NCBI GenBank assembly: GCA_011109175.1
Contig: RDEW01000024.1
Span: 88,328 to 152,327 of the forward strand
Reading direction: 5' to 3'
From: Dicyema japonicum
Taxonomy: Eukaryota > Dicyemida > Rhombozoa > Dicyemidae
DNA length: 64,000 bases
The stretch's first letter is position 1, and each line of letters begins with the position of its first letter. The position numbers were made by a program, and so were the translations under genes. The notes beneath the pieces are model-generated. The model searched no databases. It was not told the origin of the DNA and was given only the letters and a program-made list of their open reading frames with translations. Below, in pieces: positions 1-11,189 of the stretch.

Positions 1-57
1 TGATAAAATTAGCAAATTTCTGACGAAGCAGTGAGAATAGCTGCCTCGCTCTGTCTT
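1..57 (+). repeat. dispersed repeat, copy 1
   Basis: This stretch closely resembles 50816-50870: both contain a core close to TTTCTGACGA followed by GAGAATAGC and CCTCGCTC in the same order and spacing. No coding frame is evident. It is a dispersed repeat of unknown class, probably a piece of an element cut by the window edge. Confidence 0.55.
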
Positions 58-1060
58 AACCTAAACTTTGTGTTAAATGAAAATTTCCTCGAGGACGTTA
101 GATCGATGGTTATCATCTTTTAAGCGGATTTATGGCTGTTCCCCAACATGATGTCACAACCTGACATTGAAAATGCACTTTAGATGCTGGCCACAACTAG
201 TTTCTTTTTTGCGATGGCGACACCCCGAAGCGATAGCTATATTCCCATTCGAAAATGGTGGAAACATGGTTTGGTGCGTTACACGTGTTAAAAACATTCT
301 TTAACAAATTTGGCTGATATTCAGTTTATGACGACGAAGATCATTAATATCGCCTAGGATCTCGTGGGACTGATTGTTTCGAGATCGTATTTTGTAAGGT
401 AAAATACCTGGCTATTGAAGTCGCTCAATATAATAATTAATTTTACTAATTGAAGTTATGATTTGCTAAAATGCCGACAATTAAAAATTCATGGGACCAT
501 ACTGCAGGGAGAATCCTTTATCTCGTAAACTTGATGCGTTCGGTTAACTCATGATTCTACTAATGAACATGAAATCTATGTTGATTTTTGTCATATTTCT
601 ATCAGCCTTGAAGTTGGGTTCGCTAGATTCCTCATGGGAGTTGTTCAGATTCAATACTGTCTGAAAAGTAAATAGAGGGGAAGGAATTCTGTCTTATCTG
701 TATTTTTTATTTAAAATTTGACTCCAGTAAAGAAAAAACAAAATAATAAATTTGGCATCGTCAGGTTTTCTGTCTGATAATGATTAGGCTCATACTTTGG
801 AATATATCTTAGATATATTATAGTTGAAAGCAATTCATGTAAAAATGGACCGACGAAACTGCCGTTTGACATTTTTTGCCTTTTTGTCAATTTTATCAAC
901 ATCTTAGGTGGCATTGAAGTGATCTGCTCTGTCTCATTCAATTACGACTGTTTAAACAGTCTCCATTATGACCTATCAGGCAATGAGCTTGGCCATTTCT
1001 GCACGGCAACAAATTGTTCTTGTGCAACACTGCATTCTCTCGTCGTGCATGCCACATAAC
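58..1060. other. no gene recognised
   Basis: AT-rich sequence with stop codons in all frames. The 76-codon minus-strand open frame at 711-941 lacks any recognisable motif and no tiny-intron gene model stood out. It may hold unrecognised transposon remains. Confidence 0.4.
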
Positions 1061-2175
1061 CACTTGGATGCGCGAACGAAGAAACCCAGAAATCTAGTCC
1101 TTATATACAACCAATATTAACGACAAACGCTCTCTTATAAACGCACGCTCATTTGAAGGTTCAACAACTGTCAGCGATCACAGGATGGTTATTGTAACAC
1201 AAACAATAATAATGAGAATACAAGAAATGGATACGCAACGGAATAACTGATGTCTCATCCAGATACAGTCATAAATTACCAAAAATATATCTGCTCTCAT
1301 CTAAAGGACCTAACAGTAGGAGTTCGTGGGATCGCACAAATAATATAATAAACGAAGCTGCAAGCCAGTACCTCGGCACGTGGGAGATGGACAGTAAGGA
1401 TTGGACGATACATACAGAACTGCAAAAGAGTTAATAGAAATACATACAAAAATCTAAACGAAAAAAGACTATAACAAGAGAAAAGCCCTTCAGGGCAGGA
1501 CCAAATCCGTAAAAAATCAGGATTTTGAACAAGAAACTCCACCAAGCAGACCTGCTTTGCAAAATCAATGAAGTATCCAAACTAAGAGATAATTCACAAT
1601 TGTATATGGCCGCTCGCTTGCTACGCCACACAAACCGGAAAAAAACGAAAACAAAAATGGCAAGATACAACTGATTGCTGAATAGCAAAAGGAGTAATTG
1701 CAACACATAATGCACTCCATTCACCTCCGACCGTCGGTGCAAAGAAGGACCATAAATCTTCATCGGACATACTCGAATACCTGTCAAAGGAAAACTCTCA
1801 ATCCTAAAAATGACTTACGACAGGCAGCTTAATTTTACCTACCATGCCAAAAAAGTTCTCGCCAAAAGACTGCAGAAGATAAATGTCACACGGGCTCTTA
1901 GCCAGAAGACCCCAGTGAATATAAATGAAACAATCGGAATTATATATCGTCAACAATGCAAAGAACTGAGTTTCCGCGTCACGACATATTACACTTCCGA
2001 AACACTTTGTAGTTTTAAATCTTATGAAAAAAGTATAAAAAGTGGAAACGATTTGGACAATTTAAGAAAACTCTCTTACGATCGAGGAAATTGGAAGATG
2101 TTAGATCGGAAGATTGTCTTGAGTGCTGCACGAGTGCACTTTCATGCCATAGAGTTGCAACCTGACAAATAAACA
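1060..2175 (+). mobile_element. composite LINE fragment (endonuclease end plus RT C-terminal parts)
   Basis: Three non-LTR retrotransposon pieces can be read on the plus strand with frame breaks. Around 1130-1195 the translation ends in the EN-type motif STTVSDHRMV, the end of an APE endonuclease domain. At 1810-1900 a segment resembles the post-RT thumb region of Jockey-like LINEs. At 2040-2150 the segment DLDNLRKLSYDRGNW matches the extreme C-terminus seen in the 23.2-23.9 kb LINE copy. The pieces come from at least two LINE families, so this is a mosaic of old insertions. No part is intact. Confidence 0.6.
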
Positions 2176-2935
2176 GCAGCGTATCGTCTTTACTGTCCCT
2201 GTTGCAACAAACTCTGATAGTCCATCTAATCGTCTCCCCTCTAAGACAACTCAAAATCTATGTCTCCGTTGAATGTTCAACCGTTGTCAGGGAAATCGAT
2301 AAAAAACTTAACTACTGGACTAAAAATCAACGAATTTACATATGAAAGCAAATCTAACAAAAACACCAGAAACTAATCGTCATTCAACAAAAACTCCAGT
2401 TTCTCAATACAATTTTCAAGGTCCATATCTTATCCCTTAGTTCAAGACAACCTGGTGACCACAAAGACAACCTGAGAGGCTACTTCCACCACCTCATTTA
2501 ATTTAGTGTCAGAAGGGTGGCATTCTGTAGTATACATGTCGCCTTGTTTATCACACGGAGGGCCATGTGGTTGGGGATCGTAAAATTGATGTAATTGAGT
2601 ACTTAGGCGAGACAGAATTGTACAAATTATAGAAACATGAAGTCGTTCCTAGGCTCAATAGATTTGTTGTAGGCATTTTCGATAAAGTAGTCCAGTCCTT
2701 CTCGGAGATGGTCTTATTCCGTTACTTTGATTAAGTACCTCTTTTCTAAAGAGGAGTAAGTTATTTTTCTGGTTATCGAGTTCTTCTATCGTTATTTGAA
2801 CCACTATTAGGTAAGAATTCGAATTTACCTCCTTCCATGAGATCTATGGGGATAAATCCAAAGAACTTATGTTTATATATATTAAAGTTGTCATAAAATT
2901 TCGATTAATGAAAAGACAACAAAAGACTATAATTT

Positions 2936-3232
2936 ATTTTTATTTTAATAACCCCGGGAACACAGAGAAAGACAAAAGAGTCAAACATTTAGGTGATCCC
3001 AGTCCTCGCTATCAATTGTGCCATTGGACGTCTGTGATCTTTTATTGTCCCCACTGCTTTCCGGAAGAGCCTTCTCTCCGTCTTGCAGAGGAATCCGATC
3101 GGGGAGGAGAATTTCTTATCCAATCGGTTTTCTCTTGCCATGGAAAGGATCAGGCGAAGCGGGTTTCCATCTTCCTCACAGATGCGAAGAAATCCGGAGC
3201 CACGACTACGGATCTTAGCTTCCATGAGTAGT
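2936..3232 (-). mobile_element. 3' part of Jockey-like LINE
   Basis: The minus-strand frame contains GNPLRLILSMARENRL and a following segment that parallels the C-terminal end of the LINE copy at 45.7-47.2 kb. The low-coordinate edge carries a CCCCGGG and AACCCC-type tail related to the terminal motif of the 8.5 kb and 22.7 kb copies. It is a 5'-truncated copy with frame damage. Confidence 0.5.
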
Positions 3233-3539
3233 GGTCGACTGTTGATCTATTACGTGGGCAAAACACACTGAGTGTTTTCTGGTGTATTGAGTTGACTCTT
3301 TGGACCATAGAATCCGATAGCGCGAATCTCCATGTAACAGAGGCATACTTAACGGCTGTTCAAAATTTGCGTCACTTAAATTTTCATATTTCATCTTTAA
3401 TAAATAATAATGTGATTACATTATTATTTATTTTATACAATAATATATTTTTGTTCTAGTGGTGGTGTGTATGTTTGTTTTCACTAGTTTGCAAACAAAT
3501 CCTTAGGGCCGTCTTACAGAGAATATTGAAGATAGAAAC

Positions 3540-4130
3540 AATTTAGAAGTGAGAAATATATCTTCAGGAATACATGATGCCAATGGAACTAGCATAAGAT
3601 CTACTGTGGGAAATGTTCCTGCACATCTGCTGTCCTTCAAAGCATTAATCACTGAGATTCGATCAGGTGACAGGATCAAGTGGATCTCAATGGTTGTCAA
3701 CTCTGCGAAAAGGATATTCGGGAGTTCTTTTTGTTTGAGATGGTGACATGCCTCTTTTGCACATATGTCTGCAAAGGATTCAGAACAATTTAATGACCTG
3801 ACTATCCTAACCTTCAATGTCAGTGTGAATAACGTGGCTAAGAGGCAGCTTCTATTTTCCGATGTTGAGAATTACTGGGATCCTGTATGCTGGCTGCAGG
3901 AGACTAAAATAAAAAATGGACTCGATGAATCACATGCAAATTACAGGTTACTATTGCTTCTTTTGAAATCGAGGCATTATGGACAAGGCTTTGTCATACA
4001 AAAGGACTATATTCCCAGAGTACATCGTTACTGGCAATGAGAGAATCATGTCTTACAAATACGTACAAGATCAAGCAGAAATTCGAGGAGACTAATCACA
4101 ATTGTCAACGTTTACGCACCACTGTATTGT
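3540..4130 (+). mobile_element. LINE endonuclease-domain fragment
   Basis: The plus-strand frame from 3765 encodes the start of an APE-type endonuclease: LTILTFNVS, then WLQETKIKNGLDESHANY and later HYGQGFVI. This is the same layout as at 51.96-52.2 kb (LMTFNVRGIS ... CLQETKIENG). The upstream 200 bp are probably its gag-side flank. A stop follows the first third of the domain, so the copy is dead. It runs directly into a truncated SINE. Confidence 0.65.
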
Positions 4131-4256
4131 CTAAAAGGACACACACCTAGAAAAATAAAACAAAAATTGAAGAGCATTTCTTGGTTCTCCCTCTACGATT
4201 AGTTATGATAACTGTTCTTTGCTTAAAATAAAGTGTGTGTTCTGCTGTGGAGATGT
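4130..4256 (+). mobile_element. SINE, 5'-truncated
   Basis: This matches the 3' half of the SINE at 44622-44950 in the opposite orientation, including TTCTTGGTTCT, the CTACGATTAGTTA block, CTGTTCTTTGCTTAAA and the TGTGTTCTGC segment. The tRNA-like head is missing. Confidence 0.6.
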
Positions 4257-4559
4257 TAATTCTATGAAAAATGAATTTTTGTCAGTTTAAGCATGGTTTG
4301 CGTGTTCTGGATCAAACGTCGTCGTGTTGAAAATCGTGGACATAATTTTCGAAAAGTTGCTAACAGATTCAGATATATCTCAGAATTGACACCGAATTTC
4401 TGTCTCAAGCTCTCTAATAAGGAGAAAATCGCTATTGAAGTATGTATTCTATATCTCTTAAGATTGTTTTGAAATAAAGGACTTTCACAAAGAATCGTCT
4501 TTAGTCTGAATTTTAACATTTTTATGGTGGATTCTCTTCACTGAAATTGAGAAAAGGGA

Positions 4560-4985
4560 GCTTTCGTAAAAAAATACTTCAAAATTCATTAGCTTTATTG
4601 ACGGTTGTGAAACAACAATTTTATCCGCGTAGGACCGTAATGTGTCGTCAACCTGTTGAATTTTAAATCATTCGTAATTAGATTGCATAAAACTGGAGAT
4701 AATGGGGAACCCTAAGGAACCTCGTTTGGTAATAATAGTCTGCATGAGGAACATCGATTACCCTGGCGGATCAGGTAAATGAGTTTATCAGGTTAATCGG
4801 GCAGCTGTAAAGAAGAAGGGTGAACCTAGAATGACGCGATAGCTTTTCCAGAACATTGTGCTCGAGATTATAAAAGGTATCTCCCATCGCGTGTTCAATA
4901 TTTCCAGGTCATAATGGAGACCTCATAACAACTTTTATTTTAACTTACTTTTTAATAAAATATCCTATTTTCACTTACTATTAGC
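4560..4985 (-). mobile_element. LINE reverse transcriptase core fragment
   Basis: The minus strand encodes GSPLSPVLCNLITNDLKFN, the conserved RT block before the catalytic turn, followed by a degenerate YADD-like segment (ADKIVV). A stop precedes the GSPLS block. It is an isolated RT core fragment of a non-LTR element. Confidence 0.6.
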
Positions 4986-4988
4986 ACT

Positions 4989-5410
4989 TTGATGATTTTG
5001 TTAACCAATCGCTTCCGCCCCCTTTATTGGACTCCAAATATTTCACTAGGATTAAAGTTGGATACTCTCTTTGCATTCGGCGAACACTTCAATGACATTA
5101 TAACCAGCATATTGAAAATTATGTCCCGATCACCAATTGGGCACAACACCTTCTTACTACTGAAAATTTACAGACGATACATACTGCCAGCAATCGATTA
5201 CGCATGTCCTTTCTGAAGCTGATACCTGAATCGACGTCTCAAAAATCTCAAAAATTAGAAGCCGCACAACCAGCTGCCTTGAAAATAATTAATAAGAAAA
5301 CTGTGAAAAACGTAATGACTCTTAAAGAACATCTAAGGTAAAGAATGAGTCATTTCTACAGTAGCTATGAAAAACGGCTGTCCGCTTTCACTCTATATTT
5401 GACTATCTTG
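4989..5410 (+). mobile_element. Jockey-like LINE, post-RT region
   Basis: The open frame reads SLGLKLDTLFAFGEHF and then YRRYILPAIDYACPF, the thumb-region signature of Jockey/CR1-like LINEs (an LGV-type strand, then YK..V.P.LEYA). A stop after ACPF and later frame changes mark decay. Confidence 0.55.
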
Positions 5411-5934
5411 AAAATGCGGGGAATCTATGGAGAATGAGACCGTCCCCGTTTTTATCAATTCTGTAGGATCTTCGAGGACCCGAACGAGAGCCAGAACCCG
5501 GAAAACCGGGATTACTTAGTTAGTAGTTAACTTTTAACTTTTTCTAATTCGTTGATTTTGCGTTAAAAAAGTTTACAGAAATAGAATTTTAGTATTGTGA
5601 ACCTGTATTTTCAAATTGACACTAGCGTCATTTGCAGTGTATAGGTATTGTTTAACAATGGAGCAAAAGACACTAAATAAAAAAATTGTCTATGTAATAT
5701 TCAATATTTAAAATATGTTTTCATCGCATCTACTAATGATGGAAATAACCTTTTGTGTTTATTATGTCGCGAGCGCTACTTGCAACTATGCGCTACCTGC
5801 AATATCGATTTTTTGAATTTTTTGAATTTTTTTGAATCTATAAAAATTGTTCTTTTGGATTAAAATTCTAATTTTTAGTAATATAAAATATTAATTTTAT
5901 TGTATAAAATTATTAATAAACTATTAATACTAAT

Positions 5935-6300
5935 TATATAGAAGATGCGGTTCCGACCTCTGAGCACCATGATCATGAAGGCTCGCTGGAGATTGTTTGG
6001 CCATATTCTCAGATTGGAACAAGACACGCAGCAAACGTCGTCATGGAAGAATACTTCGATACGTCAGGGGAGAAGTTCAGAGGTCGTCCAAGAATAACTC
6101 TTCCGGAAGTCCTTAATGGTGACCTGAGATCAGTAACCAGACTACTAAAGGACGGTGAAGACCTTAGTAGTCTGCGGCACTTGGCATAGGACAGGAGGGG
6201 ATGGGAAAGGCTAATTAAGAGGATTGTTCAGACGCGGCACGAATAGAATTATAGTTTATATGATTCTATGTAGTTGCTTATAATAATAATAATAATTTGA
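5935..6300 (+). mobile_element. LINE C-terminal fragment with ATA/TAA tail
   Basis: Translation gives ARWRLFGHILRLEQDT, a GRPRITLPEVLNGDL stretch after a frame shift, and LIKRIVQTRHE near the end, the RLFGH-type C-terminus of the local LINE. The 3' end is a short AATAATAAT-type tail. It sits inside the Ginger element, so it is a younger insertion or part of the cargo. Several stops and shifts make it inactive. Confidence 0.7.
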
Positions 6301-6306
6301 ATTGTT

Positions 6307-6670
6307 ATGTCACGCTTGTTTGTTAAGACATCTGTTGAATATGATAATCTCAAAATTATTCTGGAAGGAGGCTTACCTACTGATGTGCCTGCATGTGCTA
6401 TGTGCAGGATCCGAAAAAAGTCCAAGAGCTTCGTTCTTAAAGAAGGAAGAATGTATCTAAAAGACCCAGAAGGCGATAAATTGGTTATTGATTCGGACAA
6501 CGTTGAGGAAATGAAGTTTGTCGCTACTCAAATTCATGATTTAACACATTGTGGCCAAAACAACCTAGAAACATATTGTAAAGAAACGATATTTTTTTGT
6601 GAAAAGAGATGTTATTCGCGATGTTGTTTCCAATTGTGAGACATGTCTTTTTTGCCAAAAGTCTTAAGGA
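6307..6670 (+). pseudogene. integrase N-terminal HHCC region (KRBA2/GIN type), frameshifted
   Basis: The product starts MSRLFVKTS and has LYLKDPEGDKLVIDS-like sequence followed by FVATQIHDLTHCGQNN, whose two histidines match the HHCC zinc finger. The frame is broken at a run of seven T around 6591. One frame on, the reading continues RDVIRDVVSNCETCLFCQK, which supplies the two cysteines. The zinc finger is therefore complete only across a homopolymer frameshift. The catalytic DDE core does not follow. It lies within the TIR-bounded element and is its likely former transposase gene. Confidence 0.7.
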
Positions 6671-7199
6671 ATATGATGAAGAAAATCATATATTAGCAAC
6701 AATCTTTCGCTAAGTTAGGGAAATTTGAATTTCCCTACAGTGAAAAAGTGAAAGTCGTAGATATATTGTCTAACAAGCGAATGTCACTTCAATCAAATGG
6801 GACATACCGAGATCGTCCACATGAGTCGCGTTAAAAAAGCTTAAAAAGAAGTGACTTATCCTTTCTTATAAATAAAATATTTTTTTTGAATTTTTTGTCT
6901 TAATTGAAACTTAAATGAATACAATCGTCTAACCTGGGATTTTAAATTGTTTAAAATATTGGATTTAAAAAATAAATTCAATTTTATAATTTTTAAAGCA
7001 TAACATAAATCTTTATATTATTTTAGTTTCATGTTTTTTGAGAAAACTGGTTTCTTTTACTGAGTTTCGACTTGTGAGTGTCATAAGACTATTCGTTTAA
7101 TTTCGAGGAAAAAAATCGATATTGCAAGTAGCGCGTAGTTGCAGGTAGCTCTCGCGACATATTATGCTCAAAGTCATTTTTTAACGAGGCTATGAAGCT

Positions 7200-7380
7200 T
7201 TCTAGATTAAGTCAGCATTTACGAAGGGTTCTTATATTTTATTAAAATATAGGTCCATCCAAATAATCCAACGAGCCGCTGACGTTTTTCCAAAAGTTTC
7301 GGGGGAACAAAAAAATCAACGGAGCCTAGATTGGTACTCCGCAAGGGGACTCGCTTTCGCCAGTTCTCTTTGCAATCAAT
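7200..7380 (+). mobile_element. LINE RT motif fragment
   Basis: One frame reads IGTPQGDSLSPVLFAIN, the conserved RT block of non-LTR elements, preceded by a stop. It breaks off abruptly into a SINE tail, so the junction is a nested insertion or a template-switch product. Confidence 0.6.
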
Positions 7381-7470
7381 TGTTCTTTACTTAAATAATG
7401 TGTGTGTCCTGCCTATGCGTAGCTATAGACATTTTGGCTCTCCTGAAAAGGCTGTTAAAAAAATCATTTG
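7376..7470 (+). mobile_element. SINE 3' end fragment
   Basis: It contains the SINE 3' module: TTGTTCTTTACTTAAAT, TGTGTCCTGCCTATGCG, a GCTATA block and TGGCTCTCCTGAAAAGGCTG. This matches the tail of the SINEs at 44.6 and 54.6 kb. Confidence 0.65.
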
Positions 7471-7649
7471 TTGTCCCTTTCCATGTTGAACGTATGGAAT
7501 CCTTGGCTGCTCAATTATGAAAAAGGTCACCAAACATTATGATTCTCATTAGCACAGACAATAAAATACTAATTTATAATATAAGCTGGCTTTACAGTCC
7601 ACCACGCTCAAAGCATGTTACCTATGGGGGGTCTTATACTTTTTACCTC

Positions 7650-8110
7650 AATTTATCAAACTGAATGGGATAAGCAATGTTAATTATCTGCCTTAATTTG
7701 GTGTCCGTTTTGGATACAGAAAGGATTATGTCAAAATGGGAACATATTGTGTCAATCTAGACTTGATTTAAAAGAGACTTTTATCTTTATTTTTGAAAGA
7801 ATTATTCTGTTCTCTCTCATCTAGGATGTGAAGGATGATATTTTTTCGACAGAGGGAACAATAATCAACTTTCTGGATAAGGCGAGGAGGATAACGTTCA
7901 AGCTGGACCGTCGTAAATGAAATAAAGAAACACTAGGAAAATAGAAGGAAATGCTGAACAACTAAGTAAGGACTGTTTTAATTAAACGGATAAGGAGTTC
8001 TTCTAACTACTAGAGTGTAAGATAGGACAATCAGACAAAAATTTGAAGCTAGGGTGGTAAAACTGAGAAAGTATCCGAGCCTCACGGCAGGATTTTTAAT
8101 AAAATGTAAT
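7650..8110 (+). repeat. dispersed repeat G, degraded copy
   Basis: It parallels 15870-16345 over about 450 bp: GTGTCCGTTTT-GAT near the start, a shared ATTATTCTG-TCTC-TCATCTA block, AGGATGATATTTTT against AGGATAGTATTTTT, and GGCAGGA-TTTTAAT near the end. The other copy has a better frame. Here stops abound. It is probably part of a retroelement but the family is not identified. Confidence 0.55.
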
Positions 8111-8529
8111 CCCACATAACACTCGATACGATTTAAAAATGTCTCTTTATTAAAGTAGCAATTATTTTTTGATAACGTCATGTATACCACTAAGCATGAC
8201 TGAACTATTTGAACCCAACACGTTAAAACATGACACTACTTGGCTCAATGATCGTCTCTAATCTACACAAAAACATACTAGACAGAACTGTCGTTTTACG
8301 TATTACTGACTCCGAAGGAGTCGGTGCTGGGTATTTCATTTCGGAAATCGACTCTTCCGTAACTCTGTATGCTATTTTCGCCTTAACTGAGATCTTCTCT
8401 AAACTGTTTAACAGATAAATGGGTCCTAGGAAGAATGACATAAGTATTAAAGACTGGTAGGTTCCAGACCTCCATAATCATGAGTCTCTCTTTGACTTGA
8501 TTATACAGTCTTTAATACCTATGAATTAT

Positions 8530-10330
8530 TAGTATTATTATTACCCCCAGGATCACTGGGTTAAAGAAAAGAAATAAAAGTTCTCATCTAACTAAGTGAT
8601 CCTAGACCGACAAAGGAGAGGACGAGTCCAGTTGGGTCGAGAATCTTCTCATTGGACATGGCATCGGCTCAAAACTTCTGATGATCGTAGATAATTCGAT
8701 AGTGTATGGAATAGAGGGCAGCTCGGTGAAATAGCCTCCTTTAAGAGTTTCCGTTGTAATTCGACTAAGAAATTTTCAATAGGCTAGATTTTGTGTTCTG
8801 ATCCAATTAACTTTATTCAGTCCCCTAGATTGCAGATAGTTTCAATGAGGACGATCTTGAAATCTTCATTGCCCATGAAGGATTGCATACGTCATCGTTG
8901 GTCGGATAAATTGTTCATAAATCTTGGTAAGGCCACTAGTTGGTTTCTAAGTGTTTTTGAGAGCACTTTTAAAATTCACATTTTTTTCAGAGCAGAAGTT
9001 ACTTTGTTTTCAACATGTCGGATAAAGGTGAGTCCCTGATCAAAGGTTACTCCCAGAATATTCTGTTTTGTTAATAGGAATAGCTTCGTTCTTCATAAAG
9101 AATTTGGTTACCTGTTTTTGTAGGTGGTAAACAGTGTGACAAAAGACCGCTTCGAGGATCATATTTAGCTTGTCGAGCATTTGTTGAACGGACTGAGTAT
9201 CCTTGAGGGATCCCATTTGGGAAATAGCGAGATCTTGATTTGATGTTGTTGATGAGTACTTGTGGTCGTCTTCCATTTAGGAAGTTTCCAAGCCAAATTT
9301 TCAGGTTCGGATGGATGTTGGTTTCAAATATTTTCTTTGTTAGGAGTTTCCTAGGGACTGAGTCGAACGCTTTTGTAATGTCCACGGATATAAGTGCTGT
9401 CCTCTGATGGAGTTTGGGGGAGTTAAATCCTTCCGCAATGAATTGTGTGAAGGTTTTAAGGTGTGTTGTCAAATGGTTATCCGGGAATCCGTGCTGGGTC
9501 AGAGGTATTGAGATTGAGTCTTGTATTTTTTTCCAAAACAAGCCTTTCAAGGATCCTTGAGACCGGACTTAGAATATATATTAGGCGATAAAAAGATGGT
9601 TCATTTATTGGTTTGTTGGGTTTTCGGATAGGTCTGATTAGAGACTTCTTCCATCTTTCAGGGATTGTATTTGTGCTAATGGATAGGTTGAATATATAGG
9701 CTAATAGATCCAGAGTTCGATGGCCCTGGTGCTTCAGTTCATATGTGGTTATGTTGTCTGGTCATTTGGCCTCTGATCTGTTGGCTTTGAATATGGCTCT
9801 GCGAACATTTTGACTAGTAAATAGGATCAAGTCATCGGAGCGTTTCGTTTCAATCTTATTCAGGAATACTTAGTGTTCTTTTGAAAACTTCTTGTAGGAG
9901 ATAGACGTGTAATATTTTATCAGAGTGTCTGGTTTTATGTAGACTTTGACAATTCTCTCTGGAGAGAATCTTTTGATGTTCTTGATCCACTTCCACACTC
10001 TCTACATTGGGTGGTTCTTGCAGAAAGCCTTCGATAACCTCGTCCATCTATTTGCATTTTCTGTCTTTCTGTTGTTGTCGATCTTTCTGTTCAATTCTTG
10101 AATTTTTCTGATGTTCTCTTCTGTTGGCGATTTTACCATCTTTAGATTATTTCGTCCTCTAATCAGATGTTTCGTCGTTGTGTTGAAACGTTTTGATGAC
10201 GTAGTTGTTTCCCCATAGACAGCGTTTATGGTGGAGTTGAACCATTTCACTAATTGTTCGACGGAGGAAGGATTGGGGAAATTTAATAGTCCAATACAAT
10301 TATCGACGGAATCCTCTCCAATTCGCAAGG
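8530..10330 (-). mobile_element. Jockey-like LINE, 3' two-thirds, degraded
   Basis: Read on the minus strand from about 10330 down, the RT gives HGFPDNHLTTHLKT, ALISVDITKAFDSVPRKLL and FLNGRRPQVLINNI, typical of non-LTR RT blocks, then a frame-broken YADD area and an LGVTFD-type thumb segment. The 3' end at 8530-8600 is marked by CCCCCAGGATCACTGGG plus a TTATTATTA run, the complement of a short A/T tail. The same terminal block recurs at 22.7 kb and 54.4 kb. Multiple frameshifts make it inactive. Confidence 0.7.
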
Positions 10331-10589
10331 CAGTAGTTAGTTATCGTTGGGCATTGTCCCTTTATCCGTGACCTTGTTTTGACCTCAAAAAATATTGGAT
10401 TGTAGTCACTCCTGGAGTCACACTTCACTGAGCAGTCAATAAAGTTGCCAAGGACGGTGATGACAATGAGATGTCGATAGAAATAGGTTTATCGTTACGT
10501 CGAGTAGGTGTCACACAAGAGATTATTAGTGGACTCTCGTTCGTATGGAAGATCATTGGCAAATAGCGATCACTAGATCGTAGTCTGTA

Positions 10590-11060
10590 GGTTGAATCTT
10601 AGCAGGCATTATGGAATATTATATGCGAATCATGCACGTCCCAGAAAAACACAGATAGCGGGAGAAGAATTAGTTAATAATCCTGTACTTCTCACGAGAT
10701 ACCAGCAGCGAATGGACCATCATCTATCCAATATTTCTATAGATGGCCTACCCCATATCGTGTGGGAAAGAATCTCTAAAACCATAATGACGGCTGCCGA
10801 AGAAACAGTGGGATTCGCGAAAATACTATGAAAGGAAGATATAAAGGAGCACATAACTCGACAGTCAATGAATTGTCTATCCGTCAACGAGATATAAGAC
10901 TTTAGATTGAAGCTTGTGATCATGAACAAAAATCCGAATTAAAAAAAATTGCGAAATACAATCCAACACGAAATTAAGAAGAATGTGCTCCGATCATGGT
11001 CGGTCTTTTTGGTCCAACGAGTATTGGAAGTGGAAAGATTACAATCTGGTGCAAAAATGT
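10590..11060 (+). mobile_element. LINE endonuclease-to-RT linker fragment
   Basis: The plus-strand frame contains RYQQRMDHHLSNIS, WERISKTIMTAAEETVGF and, further on, a basic stretch. This W..i...i..AAEE pattern is usual for the linker between the endonuclease and RT of APE-type LINEs. It ends in noncoding sequence. Confidence 0.45.
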
Positions 11061-11189
11061 TTATCCCTGTGCGTTTACTTAACTGCGGGTCAGCTAAAAC
11101 CAATTTAAAGATTGAAATGAATTCGGTAACTTTGTATTGGACGCCAACAGCTTTCTATTTCCTTTTTTATATAAAGAATGAATGAAAAA

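Larger units (their letters stand above)
5765..7159 (+). mobile_element. GIN/Ginger-type DNA transposon with TIRs and TATTA duplication
   Basis: The left end begins TGTCGCGAGCGCTAC and the right end is the imperfect inverted copy, ending in CTCGCGACA. The inverted repeats run about 50 bp, each with two related GCTAC-TGCAA half-motifs. The flanks carry an identical 5-bp TATTA direct duplication (5760-5764 and 7160-7164). Inside lies an integrase zinc-binding region (HHCC type) and a nested LINE tail. Integrase-bearing DNA transposons with TGT-starting TIRs are known as Ginger/GIN elements, relatives of the host genes GIN1 and KRBA2. The element is non-autonomous now because the catalytic integrase core is not readable. 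Confidence 0.75.

Noticed and set aside
1431-1787. 118-codon minus-strand open frame with hydrophobic stretches
   Set aside because: It lies antisense to LINE sequence on the plus strand and has no motif. Treated as a shadow frame.
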